Source of the DNA: Wenyingzhuangia aestuarii
Lineage (GTDB): Bacteria; Bacteroidota; Bacteroidia; Flavobacteriales; Flavobacteriaceae
Assembly: GCF_011927765.1 (NCBI RefSeq)
Contig: NZ_JAATJG010000014.1
Coordinates: 55,724-119,723 of the forward strand
Direction: 5' to 3'
DNA: 64,000 nucleotides
Positions 24,479-34,086 of this stretch are shown one piece after another. The notes beneath the pieces were generated by a model that was not told the DNA's origin, did not search any database, and saw only the letters and a list, made by a program, of their open reading frames with translations. Each line of letters starts with the position of its first letter. Position 1 is the first letter of the stretch. Both the position numbers and the translations under genes were made by a program.

Positions 24479-24910
24479 ATGAAAACAACACCCTTTGATT
24501 ATTTATATCGTAGTACATGGCAATCTATTAATAAAATGTACAATGAAGAAGCTGTGAATCAGAATAGTATTATGACTATTGGCTTTGTATTGATCTGTAT
24601 TCACTATAAAAACGGAACTCCTTCTACTCTTTTAGGTCCTAAAATGGGCATTGAAGCTACTAGTTTATCTAGAACTTTAAAAAAAATGGAAGAACAAGAG
24701 TTAATTTACCGGGAGAAAAATCCAGAAGACGGTAGAGGTGTTCTAATAAAGCTTACTGATAAAGGAAAAGAACAAAGAGAAATTTCTAAGCAATTGGTTC
24801 TAAAGTTTAATCAAACAGTGGAAGAAAATTTAACTCCCAAACAAATAGAAACTTTTAAAGTAGTTACAGAAACTATTCAAGAGTTAATTGATAAAAAATT
24901 AATTTTTTAG
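24479..24910 (+). CDS. MarR family transcriptional regulator
   Basis: A 143-residue regulator with the MarR winged helix: LLGPKMGIEATSLSRTLKKMEEQELI (about 51-76) as HTH and EDGRGVLIKLTDKGKE (82-97) as wing. It is the first gene of the beta-oxidation operon, 2 bp from fadN, so it most likely controls fatty-acid degradation in response to an acyl-CoA. The ligand is inference from context. Confidence 0.9.
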   Translation: MKTTPFDYLYRSTWQSINKMYNEEAVNQNSIMTIGFVLICIHYKNGTPSTLLGPKMGIEATSLSRTLKKMEEQELIYREKNPEDGRGVLIKLTDKGKEQREISKQLVLKFNQTVEENLTPKQIETFKVVTETIQELIDKKLIF

Positions 24911-24912
24911 GT

Positions 24913-27315
24913 ATGAAAAGAAATATAAATAAAATAGCAGTTATTGGATCTGGAATTATGGGGTCTGGAATTGCTTGTCATTTTGCAAACATTGGTGTAG
25001 AAGTTTTATTATTAGATATTGCACCTAAAGAATTAACTGCAGGGGAAAAAGCCAAAGGCTTAGAATTGGAGCATCCTTTGGTAAAAAACAGAATTGTAAA
25101 TACCAATTTACAAACGGCTATTAAGTCTAACCCTGCACCTTTATACAATAAAGCTTTTGCTAGTAGAATTTCTACCGGTAATTTAGACGATGATCTTGTA
25201 AAAATTAAAGAGGTAGATTGGATTATAGAAGTAGTTGTAGAACGTTTAGATGTAAAGCAAAAAGTATTTGAACAAATTGAAAAACACAGGAAACCAGGAA
25301 CTTTAATTTCTAGTAACACCTCTGGAATTCCTATTCAGTACATGAATATGGGGCGTTCTAAAGATTTTAGAGAACATTTTGCTGTCACACATTTTTTTAA
25401 CCCTGCAAGATACTTAAAGTTATTTGAGGTAGTTCCAGGACCCGACTGTAAGCCTGAAGTGGTAGATTTTCTAATGAACTTTGGTTCTCAATTCTTAGGA
25501 AAAACAACCGTTTTAGCCAAAGACACTCCTGCTTTTATAGGAAACCGAATTGGAATTTTTGGAATTATGAGCATGCTTCATATTGTAAAAGATTTGGGAA
25601 TGACTGTAGAAGAGGTAGATAAATTAACAGGACCTATTATAGGAAGACCTAAGTCTGCAACCTTTAGAACGGTAGATGTGGTAGGACTAGATACCTTGGT
25701 ACATGTAGCCAATGGTTTGTACGATAATTGTAAATACGATGAATCTGTGGACTTGTTTCAGCTTCCAGATTTTATGCAAACCATGCTAGAAAACAAGTGG
25801 TTAGGAAGCAAAACAAAACAAGGATTTTACAAAAAACATGTAGATGAAAAAGGAAGAAAATCTATTCTAGCCTTAGATTTAAATACCTTAGAATATCATC
25901 CCTCTAAAAAAGCTAGTTTTAGCAGTTTAAACGCTACCAAAACGATAGATAATGTTGTGGATCGTTTTAAAGTTTTGATCAAAGGGCAAGACAAAGCAGG
26001 TGAGTTTTATAGAAAAACCTTTGCAGCATTATTTGCGTATGTAAGTCATAGAATTCCAGAAATTTCTGATGAAACCTATAGAATTGACGATGCTATGAAA
26101 GCTGGTTTTGGTTGGCAACACGGTCCATTTGAAATATGGGATGCTATTGGTGTAGAGAAAGGGATTGCATTGATGAAATCTGAAAATTTATCGTATGCTG
26201 CTTGGGTAGATGAATTTGTGGCACATGGAAATTCATCACTTTATACACTTAAAGAAGGGAAAAAGTATTTTTATGATCTTCCTTCTAAAGAACAAGTTAA
26301 AATACCGGGACAAGATAGTTTCATCATTTTAAATAATATTAGAGAAAGTCAAACCATTTGGTCTAATTCAGAAGCTTCTATTCAGCATTTAGGAGATGGT
26401 GTTTTAAATGTAGAATTCCAATCTAAAATGAATACGTTAGGTAGCGGAGTTTTACAAGCTATTAATAAAGGGATTGATTTGGCAGAATCGGAATACGATG
26501 CTGTAATTTTAGGAAATCAAGCCACTAATTTTTCGGTAGGAGCCAATTTAGCCATGGTATTTATGTTGGCTATTGAACAAGAATATGACGAGTTAAATTT
26601 TGCCGTTCAATACTTTCAGAATACGGTAATGAGAATGCGTTACTCCTCTTGCCCTACCCTAATTACTCCTAGAGGATTAACTTTAGGTGGTGGTTGTGAA
26701 TTAAGTTTACATGCTGATAAAGTAATTGCAGCTGCAGAAACCTACACTGGTTTGGTGGAGTTTGGTGTTGGAGTAATTCCTGGTGGTGGTGGAACCAAAG
26801 AAATGGCTAAAAGAGTTTCTGATTCCGTTTTAAAAGATGATGTAAAATTAAATAGAATGCGAGATGCGTTCATCAATATTGCCATGGCCAAAGTAGCTAC
26901 ATCGGCTCATGAAGCTTATGATTTAGGATATTACAAAGAACACAAAGATTTGGTGGTTGTAAATGAACATCAACAAATAGCTACAGCCAAAAGACATGCT
27001 ATACAAATGTTGGAAGATGGTTATTTAAAACCTACTCCTCAAAAAGTAAGAGTTTTAGGTCAGCAAGTCTTAGGAATGTTTCAGGTAGGAGCTGATAGTT
27101 TGGTGGCCGGAAAATACGCATCAGAACACGATCGATTGATTGCAAACAAATTAGGTTATGTTATGGCCGGTGGAGATTTGTCGGAACCTACGGAGGTATC
27201 TGAACAGTATTTATTGAATTTAGAACGAGATGCTTTTTTATCTCTTTTAGGAGAAAGAAAAACCTTAGAAAGAATTCAGCACATGCTAAAAACAGGAAAA
27301 CCTTTAAGGAACTAG
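24913..27315 (+). CDS. fadN: 3-hydroxyacyl-CoA dehydrogenase/enoyl-CoA hydratase, FadN type
   Basis: An 800-residue bifunctional beta-oxidation enzyme. The dehydrogenase half is N-terminal: NAD-binding GSGIMGSGIA (residues 11-20), THFFNPARY with the catalytic His, and ETPAFIGNR-like DTPAFIGNRIG. The enoyl-CoA hydratase/crotonase half is C-terminal with LGGGCELSLHADKVIAAAET and GVGVIPGGGGTKE (about 595-640). This domain order is that of Bacillus FadN, the reverse of E. coli FadB. It hydrates trans-2-enoyl-CoA and oxidises the 3-hydroxyacyl-CoA. The order fadN-fadA-fadE also matches Bacillus. Confidence 0.93.
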   Translation: MKRNINKIAVIGSGIMGSGIACHFANIGVEVLLLDIAPKELTAGEKAKGLELEHPLVKNRIVNTNLQTAIKSNPAPLYNKAFASRISTGNLDDDLVKIKEVDWIIEVVVERLDVKQKVFEQIEKHRKPGTLISSNTSGIPIQYMNMGRSKDFREHFAVTHFFNPARYLKLFEVVPGPDCKPEVVDFLMNFGSQFLGKTTVLAKDTPAFIGNRIGIFGIMSMLHIVKDLGMTVEEVDKLTGPIIGRPKSATFRTVDVVGLDTLVHVANGLYDNCKYDESVDLFQLPDFMQTMLENKWLGSKTKQGFYKKHVDEKGRKSILALDLNTLEYHPSKKASFSSLNATKTIDNVVDRFKVLIKGQDKAGEFYRKTFAALFAYVSHRIPEISDETYRIDDAMKAGFGWQHGPFEIWDAIGVEKGIALMKSENLSYAAWVDEFVAHGNSSLYTLKEGKKYFYDLPSKEQVKIPGQDSFIILNNIRESQTIWSNSEASIQHLGDGVLNVEFQSKMNTLGSGVLQAINKGIDLAESEYDAVILGNQATNFSVGANLAMVFMLAIEQEYDELNFAVQYFQNTVMRMRYSSCPTLITPRGLTLGGGCELSLHADKVIAAAETYTGLVEFGVGVIPGGGGTKEMAKRVSDSVLKDDVKLNRMRDAFINIAMAKVATSAHEAYDLGYYKEHKDLVVVNEHQQIATAKRHAIQMLEDGYLKPTPQKVRVLGQQVLGMFQVGADSLVAGKYASEHDRLIANKLGYVMAGGDLSEPTEVSEQYLLNLERDAFLSLLGERKTLERIQHMLKTGKPLRN

Positions 27316-27390
27316 TATTCGTAAGTTAGTAGACTTAAAATTATTAACCTAGCTAAAAGCAAAGAGCTAATAGCCAAAAGTTTTAAAAAA

Positions 27391-28575
27391 ATGAAACAAG
27401 CATATATAATTAAAGGATATAGAACAGCAGTAGGAAAAGCACCTAAAGGTTTATTTCGTTTTAAAAGACCTGATGAACTGGCAGCAGAAACCATTGAATA
27501 TTTATTAGAAAAAACTCCCGAATTAGACAAAACCAGAATTGACGATGTGATTGTAGGAAATGCCATGCCCGAAGCAGAACAAGGTTTGAATATGGGACGT
27601 TTGATTTCTTTAATGGGATTAAAAATTGATGATGTAGCCGGTATGACGGTGAATCGTTATTGTGCTTCTGGAATAGAAACCATTGCCATAGCCGCAGCTA
27701 AGATCCAGTCAGGTATGGCCGATTGTATTATTGCAGGAGGTGTAGAAAGCATGTCGTACATTCCTATGGGAGGATACAAACCCTCCCCTAACTATAAAGA
27801 AACCAAAGCAGGTAATGAAGAGTATTATTGGGGAATGGGATTAACTGCTGAGGCAGTTGCAGAACAATTTAAAATCTCTAGAAAAGATCAAGATGCGTTT
27901 GCATTTCACTCACATCAAAAAGCTTTAAAAGCGCAAGCAGAAAACTTATTTGATGATGATATTGTTCCCATTAACATAGAAGAAATTTTTGTAGATAACG
28001 ATGGTAAAAAACAAACTAAAAACTATGAGGTAACTCAAGATGAAGGACCTCGAAAAGACACTTCTTTAGAAGTCTTAGCCAAGTTAAGACCAGTATTTGC
28101 CAACAATGGATCTGTTACTGCGGGGAATTCGTCACAAATGAGTGATGGTGCTGCTTTTGTAATTGTGATGAGTGAAGAAATGGTCAAAGAATTAAATCTA
28201 GAACCTGTTGCTAGATTGGTTTCTTTTGCTGCTGTGGGTGTAGAACCTAGAATTATGGGAATTGGTCCAGTAAGAGCGGTTCCAAAGGTTTTAGAAAGAG
28301 CAGGAATGAGTTTAAAAGATATTGATTTAATTGAATTGAATGAAGCTTTTGCTTCACAGTCATTAGCTGTTATTAATGAATTGGGTATAGACCCAGAGAT
28401 TGTGAACGTGAATGGTGGAGCTATTGCTTTAGGACATCCCTTGGGATGTACCGGAGCAAAATTATCAGTACAGTTAATTAATGAAATGAGAAGACGGAAA
28501 AATAAGTATGGTATTGTGACCATGTGCGTTGGTACCGGACAAGGTGCTGCAGGAATTTATGAGTTTTTGAAGTAA
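27391..28575 (+). CDS. fadA: acetyl-CoA C-acyltransferase (3-ketoacyl-CoA thiolase)
   Basis: A 394-residue thiolase that releases acetyl-CoA in the last beta-oxidation step. Nucleophile C91 in NRYCASGIET, H349 in ALGHPLGCTG, and acid/base C379 in CVGTGQGAA are all present. Full family length (about 390-400). It lies 75 bp after fadN and 47 bp before fadE in the same orientation. Confidence 0.95.
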   Translation: MKQAYIIKGYRTAVGKAPKGLFRFKRPDELAAETIEYLLEKTPELDKTRIDDVIVGNAMPEAEQGLNMGRLISLMGLKIDDVAGMTVNRYCASGIETIAIAAAKIQSGMADCIIAGGVESMSYIPMGGYKPSPNYKETKAGNEEYYWGMGLTAEAVAEQFKISRKDQDAFAFHSHQKALKAQAENLFDDDIVPINIEEIFVDNDGKKQTKNYEVTQDEGPRKDTSLEVLAKLRPVFANNGSVTAGNSSQMSDGAAFVIVMSEEMVKELNLEPVARLVSFAAVGVEPRIMGIGPVRAVPKVLERAGMSLKDIDLIELNEAFASQSLAVINELGIDPEIVNVNGGAIALGHPLGCTGAKLSVQLINEMRRRKNKYGIVTMCVGTGQGAAGIYEFLK

Positions 28576-28622
28576 CATTATTAATCAATACTTAAGTTTA
28601 AAATTTTTAAAAAAATACTAGA

Positions 28623-30419
28623 ATGGGAAATACAATTAAAGGAGGAGAATTTATCGTAAAAGAAACCAACTCCAACGATGTTTTTATTGTTGAGGACTTT
28701 ACAGAAGAGCAGTTGATGATGAAGGAGTCTGTAAAGGAATTTATAGATCGTGAAGTTTGGCCACACAAAGAACGTTTTGAGAAAAAAGACTATGCTTTTA
28801 CCGAAGAATTGATGGAGAAAGCTGGAGAAATGGGCTTTTTAAGTATAGCTGTACCAGAATCTTATGGAGGAATGGGTATGTCATTCATGTCCACCATTTT
28901 GGTTTGTGATTATATTTCTGGAGCTACAGGTTCTTTTGCAACAGCCTTTGGAGCACATACAGGTATTGGAACGATGCCTATTGTATTGTATGGTACAGAA
29001 GAACAAAAACAAAAATACGTTCCTAAATTAACTACTGGAGAATGGTTTGGTTCTTATTGTTTAACAGAACCAGGTGCAGGATCTGATGCCAATTCAGGAA
29101 AAACTAAAGCTGTATTGTCTGAAGATGGTACACATTATAAAATATCAGGTCAAAAAATGTGGATTTCCAATGCGGGATTCTGTAATTTGATGATTGTATT
29201 TGCCAGAATAGAAGATGATAAAAACTTAACAGCCTTTATTGTAGAGTACGACAAAGACAATCCTAATGGGATTACCATGGGAGAAGAAGAAAAGAAATTA
29301 GGAATTAGAGCCTCCTCTACCCGACAAGTGTTTTACAATGAGACTGTAGTTCCAGTAGAAAACATGTTGTCAGACAGACAAAACGGATTTAAAATAGCTT
29401 TAAATATTTTAAATATTGGTCGTATTAAATTAGCAGCCGCTTGTTTAGATGCTAGTAGAAGAATTATTAACAATGCGGTAAACTATGCCAATGAACGTAA
29501 ACAATTTGGAATCAGCATTGCTAATTTTGGTGCCATTCAAGAAAAAATAGCTCTAATGTGTACCAAAACTTTTGTTACAGAAAGTGGTGTTTACAGAGCT
29601 GCAGGTGATATACAAAAGAAAATTGATGCCTTAAGTACTAGTGGAATGCCACATGCAGATGCTGAACTAAAAGGTGTAGAAGACTTTGCTTTAGAGTGTG
29701 CCATTTTAAAAGTTTATGGATCCGAAGTAGGTCAATTTAATGCAGATGAAGGTTTACAAATTTATGGAGGTATGGGATTCTCTGAAGACACACCTATGGA
29801 AGGAGCTTGGAGAGATGCACGTATTTCTCGAATTTATGAAGGAACCAACGAAATTAACCGATTGTTATCTATTGGTATGTTGATGAAAAAAGCTTTAAAA
29901 GGAGAAATAGATTTAATGACTCCAGCCATGGATGTGGCTAACGATTTAATGGCAATTCCTTCTTTTGATACTCCTGATTACAGTGTATTGTTTTCTGAAG
30001 AGAAAGAAATTTTAACAAAATTAAAGAAGACCTTTTTAATGATTGCAGGAAAAGCTGTAGAAAAGTTTGGAATGGAATTAGAAAAACAACAAGAAATTGT
30101 ATTGTGTGCTGCAGAAATTTTAATAGAAGTTTATATGGCTGAATCTACCTTGTTAAAAACAGAAAAGTTAGCTAATAAGACCTCAGAGAAAGAAACTAGT
30201 TTGCAAATTGCTATGACTCAATTAAATTTATTCAACGCTGTAGAAACTATCAGCAGAAAAGGAAAAGAAGCAATTATTTCTTTTACAGAAGGGGACGAAC
30301 AAAGAATGTTATTAATGGGATTGAAAAGATTTACCAAATATCAAAACTATCCTAACATAGTAGCTCTTAAAAAAGAAATAGCCGCTGTAGCCATTGCTAA
30401 AAATGAATATCCTTGCTAA
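28623..30419 (+). CDS. fadE: acyl-CoA dehydrogenase, FadE type
   Basis: A 598-residue FAD enzyme that introduces the 2,3-double bond in acyl-CoA. It has the ACAD core (about 25-430) with CLTEPGAGSDANSGKT, MWISNAG, and the catalytic base E406 in YEGTNEINR. A C-terminal extension of about 170 residues (430-598) makes it longer than typical 380-residue ACADs and resembles the Bacillus FadE/VLCAD-like class. It needs ETF as electron acceptor, which is not in the window. Last gene of the MarR-fadNAE operon, followed by a hairpin at 30422-30453. Confidence 0.93.
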   Translation: MGNTIKGGEFIVKETNSNDVFIVEDFTEEQLMMKESVKEFIDREVWPHKERFEKKDYAFTEELMEKAGEMGFLSIAVPESYGGMGMSFMSTILVCDYISGATGSFATAFGAHTGIGTMPIVLYGTEEQKQKYVPKLTTGEWFGSYCLTEPGAGSDANSGKTKAVLSEDGTHYKISGQKMWISNAGFCNLMIVFARIEDDKNLTAFIVEYDKDNPNGITMGEEEKKLGIRASSTRQVFYNETVVPVENMLSDRQNGFKIALNILNIGRIKLAAACLDASRRIINNAVNYANERKQFGISIANFGAIQEKIALMCTKTFVTESGVYRAAGDIQKKIDALSTSGMPHADAELKGVEDFALECAILKVYGSEVGQFNADEGLQIYGGMGFSEDTPMEGAWRDARISRIYEGTNEINRLLSIGMLMKKALKGEIDLMTPAMDVANDLMAIPSFDTPDYSVLFSEEKEILTKLKKTFLMIAGKAVEKFGMELEKQQEIVLCAAEILIEVYMAESTLLKTEKLANKTSEKETSLQIAMTQLNLFNAVETISRKGKEAIISFTEGDEQRMLLMGLKRFTKYQNYPNIVALKKEIAAVAIAKNEYPC

Positions 30420-30421
30420 AG

Positions 30422-30453
30422 AAATAAAAACTGTTTTTTCTCAGTTTTTATTT
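30422..30453. terminator. hairpin after fadE
   Basis: Perfect 12-bp stem AAATAAAAACTG / CAGTTTTTATTT with an 8-nt T-rich loop, immediately after the fadE stop codon. Weak in G/C but well placed. Confidence 0.7.
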
Positions 30454-30504
30454 AAAAAGCTATATATTAGCAAAGTAAATTTAGGTTGAATGAAATTTAC
30501 GAAG

Positions 30505-30550
30505 AAATCAGAAATTAGAGTTTATTGCACACTCTGTTTCTGATTTTTTT
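30505..30550. terminator. second hairpin, convergent terminator
   Basis: AAATCAGAAA...AGAGT / ACTCT...TTTCTGATTT followed by T8 on the plus strand. It lies between fadE and the convergent 51-codon gene and overlaps the end of that gene. Confidence 0.7.
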
Positions 30551-30705
30551 TATTCCTCTTGTTTTGTTTTTATTTGCTCTTTTAAAGCTTTTAAGCGATC
30601 TTTATGAGCTTGTTCTTTCGCTTTAATTTTGTTCTTCTTTCTATCCATTAACTTAGAGTGCTTGGATTTGTTCTTTGTGTTTTTATCACTTCCTGCTTTG
30701 GCCAT
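30550..30705 (-). CDS. small Lys-rich protein, 51 residues
   Basis: An ATG at 30703-30705 opens a 51-codon frame ending in TAA at 30550-30552. The product begins MAKAGSDKNTKNKSKHSK and is very basic, with about one third Lys/Arg, and a helix-forming second half ending EQIKTKQEE. It starts 12 bp after the YchJ-like gene on the same strand and ends exactly at a terminator, which argues for a real gene. Comparable small basic proteins exist in Bacteroidota with unknown role; nucleic-acid or ribosome binding is possible. Confidence 0.6.
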   Translation of the reverse strand: MAKAGSDKNTKNKSKHSKLMDRKKNKIKAKEQAHKDRLKALKEQIKTKQEE

Positions 30706-30716
30706 TGTGTATATTT

Positions 30717-31202
30717 TTAAGAATGAACTCCATCAATGTAGGTCCAATGATTGTTTTCTTTGATAAATCTAGAGGTTTCGTGTATGGTATTTTTAGTTCC
30801 ATTTTCTAAAAAATGAGCCATAAACGTTACAAATCCCTCATTAGTAGTTGGTGCTTCTGCTTTTATAATTTCTAATCCTAACCAAGTAACAGCTTTGGTC
30901 CATGCTGAAATTTCATCTGCTTCTTTGGTAGGTCTAGTTGATGAATGATGACTTTTTAATAAATAATCTATATCAGCAAGTACATAAGCTGTATATCTAG
31001 ATTTCATTAACTCTAAAGGAGATTGTACTTTTAAAATATCTTTGTGAAATACTCCACAACAAACTTTGTATGATTTTTGAGAACCACAAGCACATAACAC
31101 CACATCCCTATTGGCATTGGTTTTAGCTTCCAAGTTAAAGTGATCTTTCTTGGTTTGCTTTGCTTCCTTTTGTTTTTGAATTAATTTTGAAAACTTAGAC
31201 AC
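30717..31202 (-). CDS. YchJ family (UPF0225) SEC-C-like metal-binding protein
   Basis: A 161-residue protein with the zinc-binding SEC-C-type motif CACGSQKSYKVCCG (C37, C39, C48, C49), followed by the YchJ core SPLELMKSRYTAYVLADIDYLL and the NTF2-like domain up to WTYIDG. E. coli YchJ has a second SEC-C motif at its C-terminus, which is missing here. Cytosolic. Function of the family is not established. It is cotranscribed with the small Lys-rich gene. Confidence 0.88.
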   Translation of the reverse strand: MSKFSKLIQKQKEAKQTKKDHFNLEAKTNANRDVVLCACGSQKSYKVCCGVFHKDILKVQSPLELMKSRYTAYVLADIDYLLKSHHSSTRPTKEADEISAWTKAVTWLGLEIIKAEAPTTNEGFVTFMAHFLENGTKNTIHETSRFIKENNHWTYIDGVHS

Positions 31203-31235
31203 TTTCTATCTTTTTATGAATCCACAAAAATACAA

Positions 31236-32105
31236 CTAATCCTTTAGTTTTATTAAAAAGAGCTTTTGTTTGTTTTTGTATTTTTTCCCTTTGACTTTGT
31301 TTTTAGAGGCCTCTCTTGTAATATACACCTCATTGTTGTCTTTCCAGGCAATAGCTTCTATTTGATTTGCGTAGTCTAATTTTGGTGTTAAATCTATTTT
31401 ACTGATTTTTTGACGACTAAGGTAAAAGTCTTTAATAATTATTAGATAGGATTTATAATCTTTATCATAAGCTGTTCCTGCAAATAAATTATTATCATGA
31501 TTGTATTCTACAGATGTTAGGAGAGCTCCAATATCTAAAGAATGTATTTTGATTGCACTATAATTCCCACTTTTGGTAGGTACCTTGTATATGTTAGTAT
31601 GATAATCTCCCCAATTCTTGGTAAATAATAGTAATTGATTTTGATAAATGGTGATGGCTTCACAATCAAAATTGGTGTAGTGTTTTTGTCTTTCGTAAAA
31701 GAACTGATCTTCGTAAGAAAAATAAATTTTTTCTGCATTAACAGCATTTTTTCTTATAAAATCTTTTTTCAACACTTTATAAATAACTAAATCTGTTCTA
31801 TCTCCGTAGTTGTTTCCTGTGTCTGCTATGTAAATTGCTTTTTCATCTTGAGCAATGGCTTCCCAATCTACATTTTGAGCATTTTGAATTCTAACCGTTC
31901 GGTTTCTTTTTCCTGTATAAGGATTTAAAACATACAATTCTGCCTTTCCCCCAGAATCATTAAAAGAGACCAATTCTTTGCCAATATAGATGATTCCTGA
32001 AGTTTCTTCAAGTTTTTTTGGCAAAGTTACTTTACGACCAATTTTAAAAGACTGAGATGAAAGTATTTGTGTACATAGCATTACAATCACAATAATATAC
32101 TTCAT
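31236..32105 (-). CDS. secreted beta-propeller-like protein
   Basis: A 289-residue exported protein (signal peptide about 1-19, cut near SSQS). The sequence has repeated ETSGIIYIGKELVSFNDSGGKAELYVLN and VDWEAIAQDEKAIYIADTGNN motifs reminiscent of SdiA-regulated/esterase-like phytase propellers (SdiA-regulated, DUF-type). The DWEA..IYIADTGNN motif is common in secreted Bacteroidota proteins of unknown function. No catalytic assignment. It is separated from typA by a strong terminator. Confidence 0.65.
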   Translation of the reverse strand: MKYIIVIVMLCTQILSSQSFKIGRKVTLPKKLEETSGIIYIGKELVSFNDSGGKAELYVLNPYTGKRNRTVRIQNAQNVDWEAIAQDEKAIYIADTGNNYGDRTDLVIYKVLKKDFIRKNAVNAEKIYFSYEDQFFYERQKHYTNFDCEAITIYQNQLLLFTKNWGDYHTNIYKVPTKSGNYSAIKIHSLDIGALLTSVEYNHDNNLFAGTAYDKDYKSYLIIIKDFYLSRQKISKIDLTPKLDYANQIEAIAWKDNNEVYITREASKNKVKGKKYKNKQKLFLIKLKD

Positions 32106-32139
32106 ATACTTAATTTACAAAAATATAATAGGTTAGCAT

Positions 32140-32176
32140 AAAAAAACTCTTTCAAAAAATTGAAAGAGTTTTTTAT
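32140..32176 (-). terminator. Rho-independent terminator of typA
   Basis: Stem AAAAAACTCTTTCA / TGAAAGAGTTTTTT with A/T runs on both sides, 20 bp past the typA stop codon. Confidence 0.88.
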
Positions 32177-32195
32177 ATACATATGTAAAAGAAAA

Positions 32196-33968
32196 TTAAG
32201 CTTTGTAGTTAATTTTTCTCATTCTTAAACTTTCTGGAGTAATCTCTAAATATTCATCAGCTTTAATGTATTCCATACATTCTTCTAATGAGAAGTTTAC
32301 TTTAGGGAAAATTTTCATTGCTTCATCAGTACCTGATTTACGCATGTTTGTTAATTGCTTTCCTTTTACCAAGTTTACTGACATTTCATCAGACTTGCTA
32401 TTTTCACCAATTACCTGACCTACATAAATTTCATCGTTAGGATCAATAAAGAATTTACCTCTATCTTGTAAACGGTCTAATGCATATGCAGTTGCTTTAC
32501 CAGCAGCAGCAGAAACTATAGCTCCTTTTACTTCTTCTGTAAAGTCTCCTTTGTAAGGTCCGTATTCAGAGAAACGGTGGTTTACAATTGCTTGACCAGA
32601 AGTAGCTGTTAAAATTTTATTTCTTAATCCAATTAATCCACGAGATGGGATTACGAACTCTAAGTGTTGTAAATCTCCTTTAGGCTCCATAACCATTAAG
32701 TCTCCTTTACGTAAAGAAACTAAGTTTACAGCTTTAGAAGCAACATCTTCAGGAACATCAATAGATAATGTTTCGTATGGTTCGCATTTTTTACCATCAA
32801 TTTCTTTAAAAATTACTTGAGGACGACCTACTTGTAGTTCGTATCCTTCACGTCTCATTGTTTCAATTAAAACAGATAAGTGTAATACACCACGACCAAA
32901 AACGTTGAATTTATCTTCAGAATCTGTCGTCTCAACTTTCATCGCTAAGTTCTTCTCTAATTCTTTAAATAAACGATCACGTAAGTGACGAGAAGTTACA
33001 AATTTACCTTCTTTTCCAAAGAAAGGAGAGTTGTTTATAGTAAACAACATACTCATGGTAGGTTGGTCAATTTCTGTTCTTGGTAATGCTTCAGGATTTT
33101 CTAAATCAGCAATTGTATCACCAATTTCAAAACCATCAATACCTGTAATAGCACAAATATCTCCACATCTTACTTTTTCTACCTGAACTTTACCCATTCC
33201 TTCGAATACGTGTAATTCTTTAATTCTAACTTTTTTAGTAGAACCATCAGCTTTACATAACATGTAGTCTTTTCCAATTTCTAAGTCTCCACGGAAAATA
33301 CGTCCAATAGCAATTCTTCCTGTAAAAGCAGAAAAGTCTAAAGATGTAATTTGCATTTGAGGAGTTCCTTCGTTGTAAGGAGATGCAGGAATAGATTCTA
33401 ATACAGCATCTAATAAAGGTACGATGTCTGTAGTTTGGTTTTTCCAATCAGTACTCATCCAGTTGTTCTTTGCAGAACCGTAAATCGTAGCAAAATCTAA
33501 TTGCTCTTCAGAAGCTTCTAAAGCAAACATTAAGTCAAAAACTTTTTCGTGAACGATGTCAGGAGTACAGTTTTCTTTATCTACTTTGTTTACTACTACA
33601 ATAGGAGTTAATCCTAATTCGATTGCTTTTCCTAATACAAAACGAGTTTGTGGCATAGGACCTTCAAAAGCATCCACTAATAATAAAACACCATCAGCCA
33701 TTTTTAATACACGTTCTACCTCACCACCAAAATCGGCGTGACCAGGAGTATCAATTACGTTGATTTTTGTTCCTTTATATTGAACTGATACGTTTTTAGA
33801 AAGAATTGTAATCCCTCTTTCACGCTCTAAATCATTGTTATCTAATAATAAGTCCGTACGTTCTTTACGTTCGTCCAATACTTTTGCTTGATCAATAATT
33901 TTATCTACCAAAGTAGTCTTACCGTGGTCAACGTGGGCTATAATAGCAATGTTTCTTATTTCTTGCAT
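32196..33968 (-). CDS. typA: translational GTPase TypA/BipA
   Basis: A 590-residue ribosome-associated GTPase. G1 [10 protein letters not shown] (11-20), switch [10 protein letters not shown]3 [14 protein letters not shown], and NKVD are all intact. EF-G-like domains II, III and V follow, with the BipA-specific C-terminus ending in [18 protein letters not shown]. It helps 50S assembly and growth under stress or cold. Full family length. Confidence 0.97.
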   Translation of the reverse strand: MQEIRNIAIIAHVDHGKTTLVDKIIDQAKVLDERKERTDLLLDNNDLERERGITILSKNVSVQYKGTKINVIDTPGHADFGGEVERVLKMADGVLLLVDAFEGPMPQTRFVLGKAIELGLTPIVVVNKVDKENCTPDIVHEKVFDLMFALEASEEQLDFATIYGSAKNNWMSTDWKNQTTDIVPLLDAVLESIPASPYNEGTPQMQITSLDFSAFTGRIAIGRIFRGDLEIGKDYMLCKADGSTKKVRIKELHVFEGMGKVQVEKVRCGDICAITGIDGFEIGDTIADLENPEALPRTEIDQPTMSMLFTINNSPFFGKEGKFVTSRHLRDRLFKELEKNLAMKVETTDSEDKFNVFGRGVLHLSVLIETMRREGYELQVGRPQVIFKEIDGKKCEPYETLSIDVPEDVASKAVNLVSLRKGDLMVMEPKGDLQHLEFVIPSRGLIGLRNKILTATSGQAIVNHRFSEYGPYKGDFTEEVKGAIVSAAAGKATAYALDRLQDRGKFFIDPNDEIYVGQVIGENSKSDEMSVNLVKGKQLTNMRKSGTDEAMKIFPKVNFSLEECMEYIKADEYLEITPESLRMRKINYKA

Positions 33969-33975
33969 GGTTGCA

Positions 33976-33999
33976 CTTTAAATTTAAAGCGCAAAAGTA
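33976..33999 (-). promoter_or_regulatory. typA promoter -7 element and palindrome
   Basis: On the minus strand TACTTTTG (33992-33999) fits TAnnTTTG. Between it and the start codon lies a perfect 14-bp palindrome CTTTAAATTTAAAG (33976-33989). The role of the palindrome is unknown. Confidence 0.5.
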
Positions 34000-34086
34000 A
34001 TCAAAAGAAGTTAGAAATTATGATTAAAAATTGTTTATTAATCCTTTTCCAAAAGGTTGTATATGTTGGCTTTATCTTAGTTGCAA

